Positions 9,308 through 18,477 of a stretch of DNA of 64,000 bases are shown here, piece by piece (positions within the stretch are counted from its first letter, which is position 1; each line of letters begins with the position of its first letter). Both the position numbers and the translations under genes were made by a program. Origin of the DNA: Claveliimonas bilis (GTDB lineage Bacteria > Bacillota > Clostridia > Lachnospirales > Lachnospiraceae); assembly GCF_020892095.1 (NCBI RefSeq), contig NZ_AP024845.1:744001-808000 (forward strand). The letters run 5' to 3'. Under the pieces are notes generated by a model. That model searched no databases. It was given only the letters and a program-made list of their open reading frames with translations, and was not told the DNA's origin.

Positions 9308-10324
9308 TTATCCTCCTATTGATGACATGGGATTTTCTTCTGTCATATCTGACGGTTTCTCAAAGCAATGAGCACACGCCTTTTCCCACACCGCATTTCT
9401 GATTGCTTCTTCTATGTTTTCTTCCCTGCACGCCGCCTCATCCAAAGAGCGCAGAATATGTTTCAGATCTATTCCGTCTTCATAGCAAAGACAGGTTTTC
9501 AAATATCCCTGTGCCGTCAGCCTCACCCTGTTGCAATCCTGGCAAAACTTCCCGTGAATGGCACTGATAAATCCGATATCTCCAAGAAATCCGGGAATAT
9601 GATAATATCTGGCCGGGCCGCATCCGTGAACCCTGGGGCTTTCCTCCATATCGGGATACCGTTTCTTCATCTGCTCCAGCAGCTCCTTATGACTCATGGA
9701 CTGGATACTCTTTCCAAGGCCGATGGGCATCATTTCTATGAAACGTACATCCACCGGCATCTCTTTTGCAAGCTTTGTCATCCCGATCCATCCGGCGCTC
9801 TGATCCGGTTTTGGAAATCCGCCTTCTTCCGCCATTTTCTCCCAATCCAAAGAAACTGCATTTATCTTAACTTTCACCCCGATATGCAGCGCTTTCTCCA
9901 CCGCCTGAAGCACCGTTTTTATCTCTCCGCCTCCGGTGATCATGCGAAAAAGCTCTCTGTCCCTTGTGTCCATGCTGATATTGATTCCGTCCACTCCGGC
10001 TTCTTTCAAAGCCTCCAGATGTTCGGCAAGAAGGATCCCGTTTGTTGTCAGCGTCACAGTCTCAATACCGGGAACTTCCTTAAGACGTCTGATAAGTCCG
10101 GCACAGCCTTTTCTTACGAGGGGTTCGCCGCCTGTCACTTTAATGTGCCGGATTCCCAGCCTGGCCGCACACTGAACAACCATTATAATTTCTTCATAAG
10201 TGAGGATTTCAGCCATGGAAACCGTCTTAATTCCTTCCGGCATACAGTACCGGCAGCGCAGATTGCATCTGTCCGTAATAGATATCCTCAAATAATTGAT
10301 CTCTCTGCCATATTGATCCTGCAT
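9308..10324 (-). CDS. moaA: GTP 3',8-cyclase (molybdopterin biosynthesis)
   Basis: A radical-SAM enzyme that starts molybdenum-cofactor synthesis by converting GTP to 3',8-cyclo-7,8-dihydro-GTP. The 338-residue protein has the N-terminal CNLRCRYC cluster motif (residues ~20-27), the SAM-binding GGEP, and a second C-terminal cluster: FCQDCNRVRLT, then CLCYEDG about 15 residues on. The C-terminal GG expected of classical MoaA is present (SSIGG). No moaC, moaE, moeA or molybdoenzyme lies nearby, so the rest of the pathway must be elsewhere. Operon with the MOSC gene. Confidence 0.95.
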   Translation of the reverse strand: MQDQYGREINYLRISITDRCNLRCRYCMPEGIKTVSMAEILTYEEIIMVVQCAARLGIRHIKVTGGEPLVRKGCAGLIRRLKEVPGIETVTLTTNGILLAEHLEALKEAGVDGINISMDTRDRELFRMITGGGEIKTVLQAVEKALHIGVKVKINAVSLDWEKMAEEGGFPKPDQSAGWIGMTKLAKEMPVDVRFIEMMPIGLGKSIQSMSHKELLEQMKKRYPDMEESPRVHGCGPARYYHIPGFLGDIGFISAIHGKFCQDCNRVRLTAQGYLKTCLCYEDGIDLKHILRSLDEAACREENIEEAIRNAVWEKACAHCFEKPSDMTEENPMSSIGG

Positions 10325-10426
10325 ATTTCATCCTCCCTTCCTCTGAAAATTTGTCATCCTGCCTAACGACATTCTATCACATAATTTTCATTTTTCCATA
10401 ATCCCGGCACATTTTTCTTTCCTCCC

Positions 10427-10455
10427 TTGCAGAAAGAAAACAAAGCCTATATAAT
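10427..10455 (+). promoter_or_regulatory. Promoter of the GNAT gene
   Basis: -35 TTGCAG (10427-10432), 17-bp spacer, -10 TATAAT (10450-10455). An AGCGTCAGTGTACA-like repeat arm begins just downstream at 10459. Confidence 0.65.
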
Positions 10456-10507
10456 AGCAGCGTCAGTGTACACCGGTACCGTTTTTATTGATAAGGAGAT
10501 TTGATCC

Positions 10508-10996
10508 ATGATTTTAAGAGAATATCAGCCTTCTGATTTAAAAGAAATTTTAGAATTGTTTTATCATACCGTTCACTCTGTAAATGCCAAAGACTATACT
10601 CCGCAGCAGCTGGATGCCTGGACAGGCGGCACTGCTTCTTTCGAAGCCTGGAATACTTCTCTTTTGGAGCATAAAACATTTGTGGCTGCTGAAGGCGGTA
10701 TCATTATCGGATTCGGAGACATAGATAAAAAGGGGTACCTGGACAGACTGTATATCCACAAAGATTTCCAGCGCCGTGGCATTGCCTCCACTATCTGTGA
10801 TGCTCTGGAATCTGCCGTCCAGGTACCCCTTATTACAACCCACGCTTCCATCACCGCCCGTCCTTTTTTTGAAAAACGCGGTTACCGCGTGGTAAAGGAG
10901 CAGACGGTGATGCGCATGGGCGTTTCACTTACAAATTATCTTATGGAGAAAGACTGTAAACTCATCAGCAAAATGTCGGATTCAGCGCCTGTGTGA
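10508..10996 (+). CDS. GNAT family N-acetyltransferase
   Basis: A 162-residue acetyl-CoA-dependent acyltransferase. The acetyl-CoA pyrophosphate-binding motif A is LYIHKDFQRRGIAST (around residues 79-93), followed by an ARPFFEKRGYRVVKEQTV segment typical of the C-terminal half of GNAT folds. The N-terminal ILREYQPSDLKEI is characteristic of YafP/ElaA-like members. Substrate unknown. The start at 10508 follows AAGGAG with suitable spacing. Its last 32 bp overlap the convergent FGGY kinase gene. Confidence 0.9.
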   Translation: MILREYQPSDLKEILELFYHTVHSVNAKDYTPQQLDAWTGGTASFEAWNTSLLEHKTFVAAEGGIIIGFGDIDKKGYLDRLYIHKDFQRRGIASTICDALESAVQVPLITTHASITARPFFEKRGYRVVKEQTVMRMGVSLTNYLMEKDCKLISKMSDSAPV

Positions 10997-12476
10997 TCTC
11001 GACATATTTTCTGTAAGTTTCTTCATATATTTCCGCATTTTCCAGATTTGGAACATAAATTTTTTCAATCTCAACAAACTGCTCCACCGCACTTTCTATG
11101 GATGGCCATATTCCATTCGCCACCCCGGCAAGTATTGCACAGCCCATACACGGAGTGCTTGCGCTGTTCTTTATAACCTTAACCGGGATTCCCAGTATAT
11201 CTGCCTTTATCTGGCACCAGGCTTCTGATTTGGATCCGCCTCCCAGAGAACGTATCTCATCCATGGTCGCCCCAAGTGCCTTTTCACATTCAAGCATTCT
11301 TTTCAGTGCAATTGCAAGCCCTTCCATGATTGCTCTGATGAAATGTCCCCTTGTATGTCCTGCATTAATTCCATAATATACGCCGCTTGCTTTCTCATTC
11401 AGTTCCGGAATCCCGGATCCCTGGAAATAGGGAAGCATGATCAGCCCTTCCGCTCCGGGCGGAGTTGCCTTTACCAGTGCATCCATTTGTGTATACGCAT
11501 TCAGTCCTGTTTCTTTTTCAATCTTTTTCTCCGTTTCACAAAACGCGTCCCTGAACCACTTTGTAATCATAGCTCCTGTGCAGTAAGGCTGATACATGTA
11601 TTTGCCCGGAATGCCGCTGCACAGAGTCGGCACATCCCCTTTTGAATCGGCGCTCAGCTCATCAATGGTGGCAACTGTCACAAGAGCCGATCCCGTGCTT
11701 TCCGAAGCGATTCCAGGCCTGATATTTCCTGCTCCGATCGCCCCGCATCCCTGATCGAATGCGCCTACATTGATCATCGTATCCCGATCCAGTCCATATT
11801 CTTCCGCCGCTTCCTTTGTAATTTTTCCAATTTCTTTTCCGGGTTCCACGATTTCCGGAAGATATTCTTTTTTTATCCCGACGAAATCCAGCATCTCCTG
11901 CCAGTAGCATCTGTTTGTGATATCGAAAAAGCCATGGTCGCTTGCCACAGAATGTTCCGTTATAAATTTCCCTGAAAGGACATAGACAAAATAATCTTTG
12001 ATCTGCAAAAACATTCTGGTATCTGAGAACACTTCCGGTGATTTGTTTTTTACTGCCAGTATCTTGCTGACGGGATGGATCGCATAAATATTATCAAACC
12101 CAACTTTACTGATAATATCCTCTTTACTAAAATGTTCTGACAAATACTCTGCTTCTTCTGTTCCCCTGGTATCCATCCAGGCGATCACTTTGCATAGAGG
12201 CTGATAATCTCCGTCTAAAAAGACACATGTCTCTGCCGTCGAAGAAAAACCGACGCATTTAATCTCTTTTTTGTCTGCCTTTGATTTACGGACAGCGCCT
12301 TTTATCGCTTCTGCAAATGCATCTTTATACAACTGAAGATCAGCTTCTACCTCCCCGGAAGACAGCGTAGTAAGTGCGTATTCGGAAGTTTCTTCCCCAT
12401 ATACTTTACCATCCTCCCCTATCACTGCCGCTTTGATCGCGGTTGTACCTATGTCAATTCCCAGTATATATTTCAT
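10965..12476 (-). CDS. FGGY-family carbohydrate kinase (xylulokinase-like)
   Basis: A 503-residue ATP-dependent kinase with the FGGY two-domain fold. The N-terminal phosphate loop GIDIGTTAIKAAVIG and the MDTRG sugar-site segment (residues ~105) are present. The C-terminal domain has YFQGSGIPELN, GLAIALKRMLE and the ATP-binding GGGSKSEAW. It resembles XylB-type kinases, but the family covers many polyols and ketoses, so the substrate is uncertain. It is the last gene of the eight-gene minus-strand cluster at 10965-19155, separated from the AGCS symporter by 122 bp that hold a strong stem-loop. Its 3' end overlaps the convergent GNAT gene. Confidence 0.88.
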   Translation of the reverse strand: MKYILGIDIGTTAIKAAVIGEDGKVYGEETSEYALTTLSSGEVEADLQLYKDAFAEAIKGAVRKSKADKKEIKCVGFSSTAETCVFLDGDYQPLCKVIAWMDTRGTEEAEYLSEHFSKEDIISKVGFDNIYAIHPVSKILAVKNKSPEVFSDTRMFLQIKDYFVYVLSGKFITEHSVASDHGFFDITNRCYWQEMLDFVGIKKEYLPEIVEPGKEIGKITKEAAEEYGLDRDTMINVGAFDQGCGAIGAGNIRPGIASESTGSALVTVATIDELSADSKGDVPTLCSGIPGKYMYQPYCTGAMITKWFRDAFCETEKKIEKETGLNAYTQMDALVKATPPGAEGLIMLPYFQGSGIPELNEKASGVYYGINAGHTRGHFIRAIMEGLAIALKRMLECEKALGATMDEIRSLGGGSKSEAWCQIKADILGIPVKVIKNSASTPCMGCAILAGVANGIWPSIESAVEQFVEIEKIYVPNLENAEIYEETYRKYVEITQALNPTFC

Positions 12477-12549
12477 GTGCTTCTTCTGCTCCTTTCATAC
12501 GCATATTCTTAATAGTTATTCATTTTGACCGACCCGCAGTTTTTTCAAA

Positions 12550-12584
12550 AGCGCTGCGAAAACACCTTATGTCCTCACAGCGCT
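12550..12584 (-). terminator. Intraoperonic stem-loop between symporter and kinase genes
   Basis: Minus strand: a 15-bp stem (arms 12570-12584 and 12550-12564, with three G-T pairs) around a 5-nt TAAGG loop, followed by TTTTGAAAA. It can act as a partial terminator or 3'-end stabiliser between the transporter and kinase messages. Confidence 0.65.
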
Positions 12585-12598
12585 CTGATCGTTCCATG

Positions 12599-14095
12599 TT
12601 ACTGGTTTACATTCTCCTGTTTTATTGCTTCCTTATTAATCTCCATCCAAACATCTGCATTTTTAATCCCCAGTTTCTGTGGATTAAATATGGGTCTGTC
12701 TACACCTGCTTTTCTCTGTCTGCTGTAATCATCATGTACTTTTTTAATCGTAGGTGACATGATAAGGAGCATGATCACATTAAACCATACCATCAGCCCC
12801 ACTCCAAGTTCCCCGGAAGAAAAGCTTGTAGAAGAAGACTGGATCGCAAAGTAGAAGAAGATCAGAGGCATTACAATACGCAGTACCCATATCGCACTAC
12901 GGCGTATTTTCTGGGATTTATTATATAAAAGATATGCAATTGCTGTTTCACCCTGATAATAATAATTTAACAATGTCGTAAAGGCAAAGAAGAACAGAAA
13001 GATTGCGAGAATTACTGCTCCAATTCCGCCGGGGAACAGACTGTTCAGTCCTTCCTGTGCCCAGGCAATTCCCGGTTCAACACTCTGTGATGCAATAGCC
13101 TGTGATCCTTCGCTTACATGAATAAGATTTCCTGCACTGTCCTGTACATTAAAGCAGTCCGTCAAAATGATAATAAGTGCACTGCACAGACAGACAAACA
13201 GGTCAATGTAGACAGAGAACGAATTGACAAGTCCCTGTACTCCCGGATGCGGGCACTCTGTAGCAGACGCCGCCGGTACAGCTTCTCCCATTCCGGCTCC
13301 GGAGGAGTTTACAGATCTTTTCACTCCCCACAGTACTGCTGATCCAAGGATTCCTCCAAATACTGCATCCTGGCCAAATGCACTCCGCAGGATCAAAGAA
13401 ATAGTAGACGGAACCGCATCAATGTTCATAATAATAACTACGATTGTAAGAACTGCAAAACCAATTGTCATAAACGGGACCATCAGTTCCGCTGTTTTTG
13501 CAATCCGCCGAATACCGCCCGAAATGATAACAAACAGAAGTACGGCCGCAATAGCTCCGGTGATATACTGTGAAATCCCCAGGCTGGTCTTAAATCCGCT
13601 GGTAATAGAAAAAGCATGAGGGGCTACCGTCAGGATCGGCACGCAGATCAGGGTCAGAACCGCATAAATGACAGCCGGAACTCTCCATCCCAATCCTCTT
13701 TGTACATAATAATATGCACCTCCCCGATATTCTCCATCCTGCTTGATCTTATAAACCTGACCCAGTGAACACTCCGCATAAGAGATCGCTGTTCCGAGCA
13801 AAGAGGTGACCATCATCCAAAAAACCGCTCCCGGTCCTCCGCTGAAGATTCCTACCGCAACTCCCGCTACGTTGGCCGTTCCGACACGATATCCGATAAC
13901 GGTACAGAAAGTAGCAAAAGGAGAAATACCTGCATCGGAGTCCTGTGCCGTGAAAAGGAGGTGTATCTGATGTTTCATATTACGCACCTGGACTCCTTTC
14001 AGAATCACAGTAAAAAATATCGAAGATCCTAAGATCAGAAAAATGATGGGGTTCGCCCAAACAAGATTGTTTAAATTTACGATAAATTCATTCAT
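12599..14095 (-). CDS. AGCS family sodium:amino-acid symporter
   Basis: A 498-residue inner-membrane protein of the alanine/glycine:cation symporter family, about 11 hydrophobic segments. Family signatures visible are FCTVIGYRVGTANVAGVAVGI near residue 60-80 (the segment corresponding to the conserved N-terminal AGCS motif), GPGAVFWMMVTSLLGTAISYAE and LNYYYQGETAIAYL. The start follows AAAAGGAGGAAAAGGG. In this operon it probably imports the substrate of the dehydrogenase, i.e. an amino acid or amino-acid-like compound. AGCS members carry alanine, glycine, D-alanine or glutamine; a broader specificity is inference. Confidence 0.93.
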   Translation of the reverse strand: MNEFIVNLNNLVWANPIIFLILGSSIFFTVILKGVQVRNMKHQIHLLFTAQDSDAGISPFATFCTVIGYRVGTANVAGVAVGIFSGGPGAVFWMMVTSLLGTAISYAECSLGQVYKIKQDGEYRGGAYYYVQRGLGWRVPAVIYAVLTLICVPILTVAPHAFSITSGFKTSLGISQYITGAIAAVLLFVIISGGIRRIAKTAELMVPFMTIGFAVLTIVVIIMNIDAVPSTISLILRSAFGQDAVFGGILGSAVLWGVKRSVNSSGAGMGEAVPAASATECPHPGVQGLVNSFSVYIDLFVCLCSALIIILTDCFNVQDSAGNLIHVSEGSQAIASQSVEPGIAWAQEGLNSLFPGGIGAVILAIFLFFFAFTTLLNYYYQGETAIAYLLYNKSQKIRRSAIWVLRIVMPLIFFYFAIQSSSTSFSSGELGVGLMVWFNVIMLLIMSPTIKKVHDDYSRQRKAGVDRPIFNPQKLGIKNADVWMEINKEAIKQENVNQ

Positions 14096-14113
14096 CCCTT
14101 TTCCTCCTTTTCT

Positions 14114-14959
14114 CTACCAGTCATGCTCAAACATTTCTTCCTGTGCTTCAATATCCAGTGAAGTATAAGCCGTAAGCTTAACTGGGCGTACCGGCCCCCT
14201 CTTGGTTGCCTGCGGCACCTTGGCCGGGGAAACACCCAGCTCCTGAGCAATAATACGTTCGATCGTCTTGGAACAGTTTCTGCCCTGGCAAAGTCCCATT
14301 CCTGTCCGCAGAAGTCGCTTGACTTCATTTACGCTGGTAGCTCCGGCCCTGACTGCCCGGATCACTTCCTCCTTGGTGATCTCTTCGCACCGGCATACAT
14401 ACATGTTATTGTCATCTGATTCCGGGAAATTGTCCGCCTCAATATCAGGCGTTTCTTTGGCAATCCTTTTTCCATCTGTAGAGATGTTTCGCACCTCCAT
14501 GCCATATCCTTTTGGAACCTTAATCTCTATCACTGCCGTCCGGTCGTTTGCCTTTGTCCATACTACTCGTACTACTGTCGCTTTTACTAAAAAGCGTCCG
14601 TCCCGGCTTAGCCCGTATACTTCCTGATCCCTCTCGGGGAGCGGATAATATTCGTAAGGAATTGTAACCAGATCATAATCTTCCTTCGACTGATCCACCA
14701 GAAAGCATGCCTGCCCCGGACACCTGGCCACACAAAGTCCGCATCCAATACATTTTTCCGGATCCACTACCGGAAGATTGGTGATCGGCTCCCCCACTGT
14801 AATCGCCTGATGGGGACAGGCCGCCTCACAGGGATTGCAGGGGATATTCTGTTCACACTCTACTACAACACATTTTTTCTTTGCAAGGACTTCCTCTCCC
14901 GGATAACCAGGAATATTCTTAACTTCTTCCAAATCCAAATATCCATTCTTAGCAAGCAC
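14114..14959 (-). CDS. Ferredoxin/BFD-type iron-sulfur subunit of an FAD-dependent dehydrogenase
   Basis: A 281-residue iron-sulfur protein made of two parts. Residues ~30-85 carry two [4Fe-4S] motifs (CEQNIPCNPCEAACP and CIGCGLCVARCP). Residues ~195-255 form a BFD-like [2Fe-2S] domain (CRCEEIT, then GLCQGRNC). It would take electrons from the flavoprotein subunits encoded immediately upstream. The chosen GTG start at 14959 overlaps the preceding gene by 11 bp, indicating tight coupling. In related gene sets (D-hydroxyproline, sarcosine or proline dehydrogenases) a BFD domain is often fused to one of the flavoproteins, so a separate ferredoxin-BFD protein is a variant arrangement. Confidence 0.88.
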   Translation of the reverse strand: MLAKNGYLDLEEVKNIPGYPGEEVLAKKKCVVVECEQNIPCNPCEAACPHQAITVGEPITNLPVVDPEKCIGCGLCVARCPGQACFLVDQSKEDYDLVTIPYEYYPLPERDQEVYGLSRDGRFLVKATVVRVVWTKANDRTAVIEIKVPKGYGMEVRNISTDGKRIAKETPDIEADNFPESDDNNMYVCRCEEITKEEVIRAVRAGATSVNEVKRLLRTGMGLCQGRNCSKTIERIIAQELGVSPAKVPQATKRGPVRPVKLTAYTSLDIEAQEEMFEHDW

Positions 14960-16079
14960 CGCAGTTCACCTTCCATTCTTCCATCTGTTCAATGATCTTT
15001 TCTTTTGCATCATGGCGTCCCGCTCCAAAGGGTCCCGTCCTGAGCTGATCCAGAGAATTCCATACCTGCTCTTTTGCCTTTTGGGCCGTCTGTGCATCAA
15101 TCTTTCCAAGCGCCTCTGCCGCCGCGATTCCTGCCAGTTTTCCTTCCTCAATCGCCGAAGATGCTTCTTCAACACCTGCTGAATCTCCCGCAACATAGAT
15201 TCCTTCTCTGGTCGTTTCCATATTCCGGTCATGCATAGGTACCTGTGAGCCAAGCCTTCCTCCATTTACAAATGTCACATCCGCCATCGCCGGAAGTGCA
15301 ATATCCGGAGTCAGTCCCACAGCGATTCCTATGGTATCACATGCAATATATTGTTCCGTTCCCTTTATCGGCTGGAATTTTTCATCTACCTTGGCAATTA
15401 CGGCGCCCTTCACTCCTGACATATCTTCATTGGGGACTGCTTCCAAAACAGTATGCCCTGTATATACAGGAACTCCGGCTCTTCGGACTTTTGCCGAATG
15501 AACGCCGTAACCTCCCACCTGTGGTGCAGCTTCAACAATCCCGGCCACATCTATCCCTGCCTGAAGGAGCTGGTAAGTAACGATCAATCCTACATTTCCC
15601 GAACCGATCATCAGCACCCTCTCTCCTACTGGTACCCGGTGGACATTGATCATTGTCTGTATTGCCCCGGCTCCTACTACTCCCGGAAGAGTCCATCCAG
15701 GAAAGGCCAGAGGATTTTCACTGGCTCCCGTAGCCATAATCACCTTTTGGGGATGCACGATCAGCCCCTCCTCACTGTTTACCGCAAGGGCAACTCCTTC
15801 ATCGTTCGGGTAAATCCCATAGGCTACTGTGTTCAGCATAACCTCTACCCCAAGCATTTCTACTTCTTCCAGCAGTTCCGTTCCGATATCAATCCCCCGG
15901 ACGCCCGCTTTATGCCGTCTTGATCCGAAAAACTTATGAATCTGCTTAAACAGCTGACCGCCCGGTTTGTCATTTTCATCTACTACAAGCACATCCGCTC
16001 CGTATTTCGCCGCTTCGATCGCCGCTGAAAGACCGGCAGGTCCTGCTCCTATCACCAAAATCTCAACTTCTTTTCCCAT
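14949..16079 (-). CDS. FAD-dependent pyridine-nucleotide-disulfide-type oxidoreductase subunit (HcnB-like)
   Basis: A 376-residue flavoprotein with two dinucleotide folds: GAGPAGLSAAIEAA near the N-terminus and MIGSGNVGLIVTYQ in the middle, plus a C-terminal GIYVAGDSAGVEEASSAIEEG FAD-binding block. It matches the alpha-type subunit of multi-subunit amine dehydrogenases such as hydrogen-cyanide synthase HcnB and D-hydroxyproline dehydrogenase. The ATG at 16079 overlaps the stop of the [2Fe-2S] gene by one base and follows GGAGGAGTC. Likely passes electrons between the DAO-type subunit and the iron-sulfur partners. Confidence 0.88.
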   Translation of the reverse strand: MGKEVEILVIGAGPAGLSAAIEAAKYGADVLVVDENDKPGGQLFKQIHKFFGSRRHKAGVRGIDIGTELLEEVEMLGVEVMLNTVAYGIYPNDEGVALAVNSEEGLIVHPQKVIMATGASENPLAFPGWTLPGVVGAGAIQTMINVHRVPVGERVLMIGSGNVGLIVTYQLLQAGIDVAGIVEAAPQVGGYGVHSAKVRRAGVPVYTGHTVLEAVPNEDMSGVKGAVIAKVDEKFQPIKGTEQYIACDTIGIAVGLTPDIALPAMADVTFVNGGRLGSQVPMHDRNMETTREGIYVAGDSAGVEEASSAIEEGKLAGIAAAEALGKIDAQTAQKAKEQVWNSLDQLRTGPFGAGRHDAKEKIIEQMEEWKVNCGAC

Positions 16080-16396
16080 TATGACTCCTCCCACTTTCCA
16101 AGTCCATCCTGTGTTTCTACAACCATCCCTTCTTCTACCGGAGTAATACAGGTACGGACGTTGGGATCTCCATTTACCGTCATCACACAATTCGTACAGC
16201 GGCCAATTCCACAGAAGTATCCTCTGGGTTCATGATGCTTTGGACTGATATTGGCCACTTTGATCCCATTTGCCAGAAGAGCGGAAAGGATTGGTTCACC
16301 CTCTACAGCCTGGATCTTCTTCCCATCAACAGTAATGGTAACTTCTTTTTTCTCTCCAAGCTCTCCAAGGATCATATGATTTTCTATTCTGGACAT
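16079..16396 (-). CDS. Small (2Fe-2S)-binding subunit (HcnA-like)
   Basis: A 105-residue protein with a plant-type ferredoxin fold: VTITVDGKKIQAVEGEPILSALLANGI, then CGIGRCTNCVMTVNG and RTCITPV, giving the CxxxxCxxC...C ligand pattern. Small subunits of this type sit between DAO-like and pyridine-nucleotide-like flavoproteins in HcnABC and D-hydroxyproline dehydrogenases. It lies 22 bp after the DAO-type gene and overlaps the next gene by one base. Confidence 0.9.
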   Translation of the reverse strand: MSRIENHMILGELGEKKEVTITVDGKKIQAVEGEPILSALLANGIKVANISPKHHEPRGYFCGIGRCTNCVMTVNGDPNVRTCITPVEEGMVVETQDGLGKWEES

Positions 16397-16418
16397 GTTC
16401 CATCCTCCCTTAACTCAA

Positions 16419-17498
16419 TTATGATTCCTTTACCTTAAAATAGTCTTCTCCATTCATGCATCGGATTGCATGCGCTGCAACACCAGGTCCGATACAATAG
16501 CCGCAAAAACCTGTGACGGCGTAATAAACTCCCGGATATTTCTCCACTTCTCCGATATAGGGAAGCCGTTCCGGCGTAAATCCTTCGAACCCGGACCAGC
16601 TTCGCAGGATATTCAGTTTTTTGATTGAAGGAATAATATCCTGTGCTTCCCGCACGTTGAAACAAAGACCATCGATAGAAACATCCTTTTTTCTGTCATT
16701 ATGATCCAGATCACCGTAGCCTTCCCGGCCTCCGCCTAACAGGATAGACCCTTCCGCCGTCTGTTTCATTGTCAGGGTCGGTGTGGTAATCGTATAATCG
16801 ATAAAATGCGGTGCTTTCTCTGTAACTGTAATCATATTATGCTTCTCTTCAAAATCAATATGGACTCCCAGATCATTAAGCAGCCAATTGGAACGAATCC
16901 CACAAGCAACCAGAACCTTTTTTGCGTGATATTCCTCACCTTCTGCGTAAGCCACATATCCTTCCCCGTCCGGTTCAATCTTTTTGATAAACTGATGATC
17001 GTAAAATTCACATCCCAATTCTCTTGCTTTCATGAGAATTGCCACTCCTGCCTTCAGCGGATTAGAGTACCCGGACATGGGACTGAAATTAGCGGCGATC
17101 ACATTGTCGCAGATATAAGGAACCTTTTCCTTCACCTGCTCCTTGGTAAGTCTTTCTATCGGCAGATTATTTTTCGCAAAACGTTCTTCCTGTTCATCTA
17201 GGAGGTGAAGATCCTCTTCCCGCAGGATGCAGTATAGTCCTCCAGTCCGATGGTATCCCACATCAATACCATCCTGATTCTGGAACTGATCCCACAACTG
17301 TGCCGCCAGAATATGTAACGGGAGGGATCTGGGCGGCTGCTGTAGAAGTTCCATTCCACCGGCGTTCACTCCAGACGCCTCATTACACGGATAATTTTTG
17401 TCTACAACTACAACTTTTTTTCCCTGCTTTGTCAGAAGATAGGCAGCGCTACATCCGACAATACCGGCGCCAATGATCAAATACTCTGTTTGTTTCAC
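16419..17498 (-). CDS. DAO-family FAD-dependent oxidoreductase, catalytic subunit (HcnC/SoxB-like)
   Basis: A 359-residue amine-oxidising flavoprotein. The N-terminal FAD motif is LIIGAGIVGCSAAYLLTKQG followed by VVVVDKN. LVACGIRSNWL and the C-terminal SGFEGFTPERLPYIGEV with VTGFCGYCIGPG are typical of the DAO family (sarcosine, D-amino-acid, hydroxyproline and glycine oxidising enzymes). It is expected to oxidise a C-N bond of the cluster's substrate, with electrons leaving through the [2Fe-2S], HcnB-like and ferredoxin/BFD subunits instead of O2. The substrate is not deducible from sequence. Confidence 0.88.
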   Translation of the reverse strand: MKQTEYLIIGAGIVGCSAAYLLTKQGKKVVVVDKNYPCNEASGVNAGGMELLQQPPRSLPLHILAAQLWDQFQNQDGIDVGYHRTGGLYCILREEDLHLLDEQEERFAKNNLPIERLTKEQVKEKVPYICDNVIAANFSPMSGYSNPLKAGVAILMKARELGCEFYDHQFIKKIEPDGEGYVAYAEGEEYHAKKVLVACGIRSNWLLNDLGVHIDFEEKHNMITVTEKAPHFIDYTITTPTLTMKQTAEGSILLGGGREGYGDLDHNDRKKDVSIDGLCFNVREAQDIIPSIKKLNILRSWSGFEGFTPERLPYIGEVEKYPGVYYAVTGFCGYCIGPGVAAHAIRCMNGEDYFKVKES

Positions 17499-17515
17499 AA
17501 GCGATTCCTCCCTGC

Positions 17516-18433
17516 TTATTTATTTGTCTTAGACAATTCCCGAATATTACTCCACTCAAGAACCAATTTTTTCTCATCCTCACTGATCTCCCTTCGAGGA
17601 CGACGGCAGATACCTTCTTCAAATCCGTATACTTCCTGAAGGATATACTTTACTGCCTGTGTCGGCTTTGGGAACCGCTCCGTCATATTGACTACCGGAT
17701 AGAGCTGCTTATAGATTTCTAAGCCTTTCTGATAGTCTTTCTCAACAATCATTGCATTGTGGAAATCCGCCGACAGTTTTGGCAAAATGTTCGCTGTCAT
17801 ACTGATCCAACCGATAGCTCCGGTAGCATAGGAAGGATAGAGGAGGTAATCACATCCGCAAAGGACCGCTTTCTCCTCTTTTGCCTCTTCCGCCTCAAAA
17901 ATAAAGTCTGTCATTACATCGATCACCATAGAAGCATCTTTCACAATCTTTACATGGGGCAGCTTATACAGCTCCTTCATCGTCTCTCTCGTGATCCCTG
18001 ATGTTACATTCGGATTATTATAAACCATAATATCCAGATCTGAATGATCATTCAAATAAGTATAGTGATCAATGATCTCTTCCTGAGACTGATTATAATA
18101 GAAGGAAGGCAATACCATAGCGGCGTCTGCTCCCGCTTTGTAAGCATTGTTCATCAGTTCACAGGCATCCTCTACCCTTTCTCTGGAACAGCCCACGATC
18201 ACTGACGCTCCTCTGTTCTTAATGTAAGGAACCATTTCATTTACATATTCTTTATGCTCTTCCAGTGTCACGCTCTGATACTCGCCTGCTGCCATCAACA
18301 CTCCGATGCCGCCGATTCCATTGTCCATCATCCAGTCTGCATGCTTTTTAGCCGCTTCATAATTAAAGCTTCCATCCTCATTCATTGGTGTTACCATTGC
18401 CGGAAATACATGTGTAAATTTCTCTAAACTCAT
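17516..18433 (-). CDS. Dihydrodipicolinate synthase (DHDPS/NAL) family lyase
   Basis: A 305-residue class I aldolase-type barrel. Seen are GIGVLMAAGEYQSVTLEEH (the GxxGE region), LPSFYYNQSQEEI, VYNNPNVTSGI (catalytic Tyr) and HVKIVKDAS with the Schiff-base Lys. Family members include DHDPS, N-acetylneuraminate lyase, KDG aldolase and the pyrroline-4-hydroxy-2-carboxylate deaminase of hydroxyproline catabolism. Its place next to a DAO-type dehydrogenase argues for a catabolic lyase or deaminase, not lysine synthesis. The start at 18433 is chosen because AAGGAG precedes it; the in-frame ATG at 18475 lacks such a site. Confidence 0.88.
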   Translation of the reverse strand: MSLEKFTHVFPAMVTPMNEDGSFNYEAAKKHADWMMDNGIGGIGVLMAAGEYQSVTLEEHKEYVNEMVPYIKNRGASVIVGCSRERVEDACELMNNAYKAGADAAMVLPSFYYNQSQEEIIDHYTYLNDHSDLDIMVYNNPNVTSGITRETMKELYKLPHVKIVKDASMVIDVMTDFIFEAEEAKEEKAVLCGCDYLLYPSYATGAIGWISMTANILPKLSADFHNAMIVEKDYQKGLEIYKQLYPVVNMTERFPKPTQAVKYILQEVYGFEEGICRRPRREISEDEKKLVLEWSNIRELSKTNK

Positions 18434-18477
18434 CTTTTTATTCTCCTTTTCTCTTTTATTTTTTCGTTTCATCAACC

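Noticed and set aside
14949-17498. Hydrogen-cyanide synthase HcnABC
   Set aside because: Subunit types match, but the surrounding lyase, kinase, symporter and DeoR genes fit a catabolic dehydrogenase far better than cyanide production.
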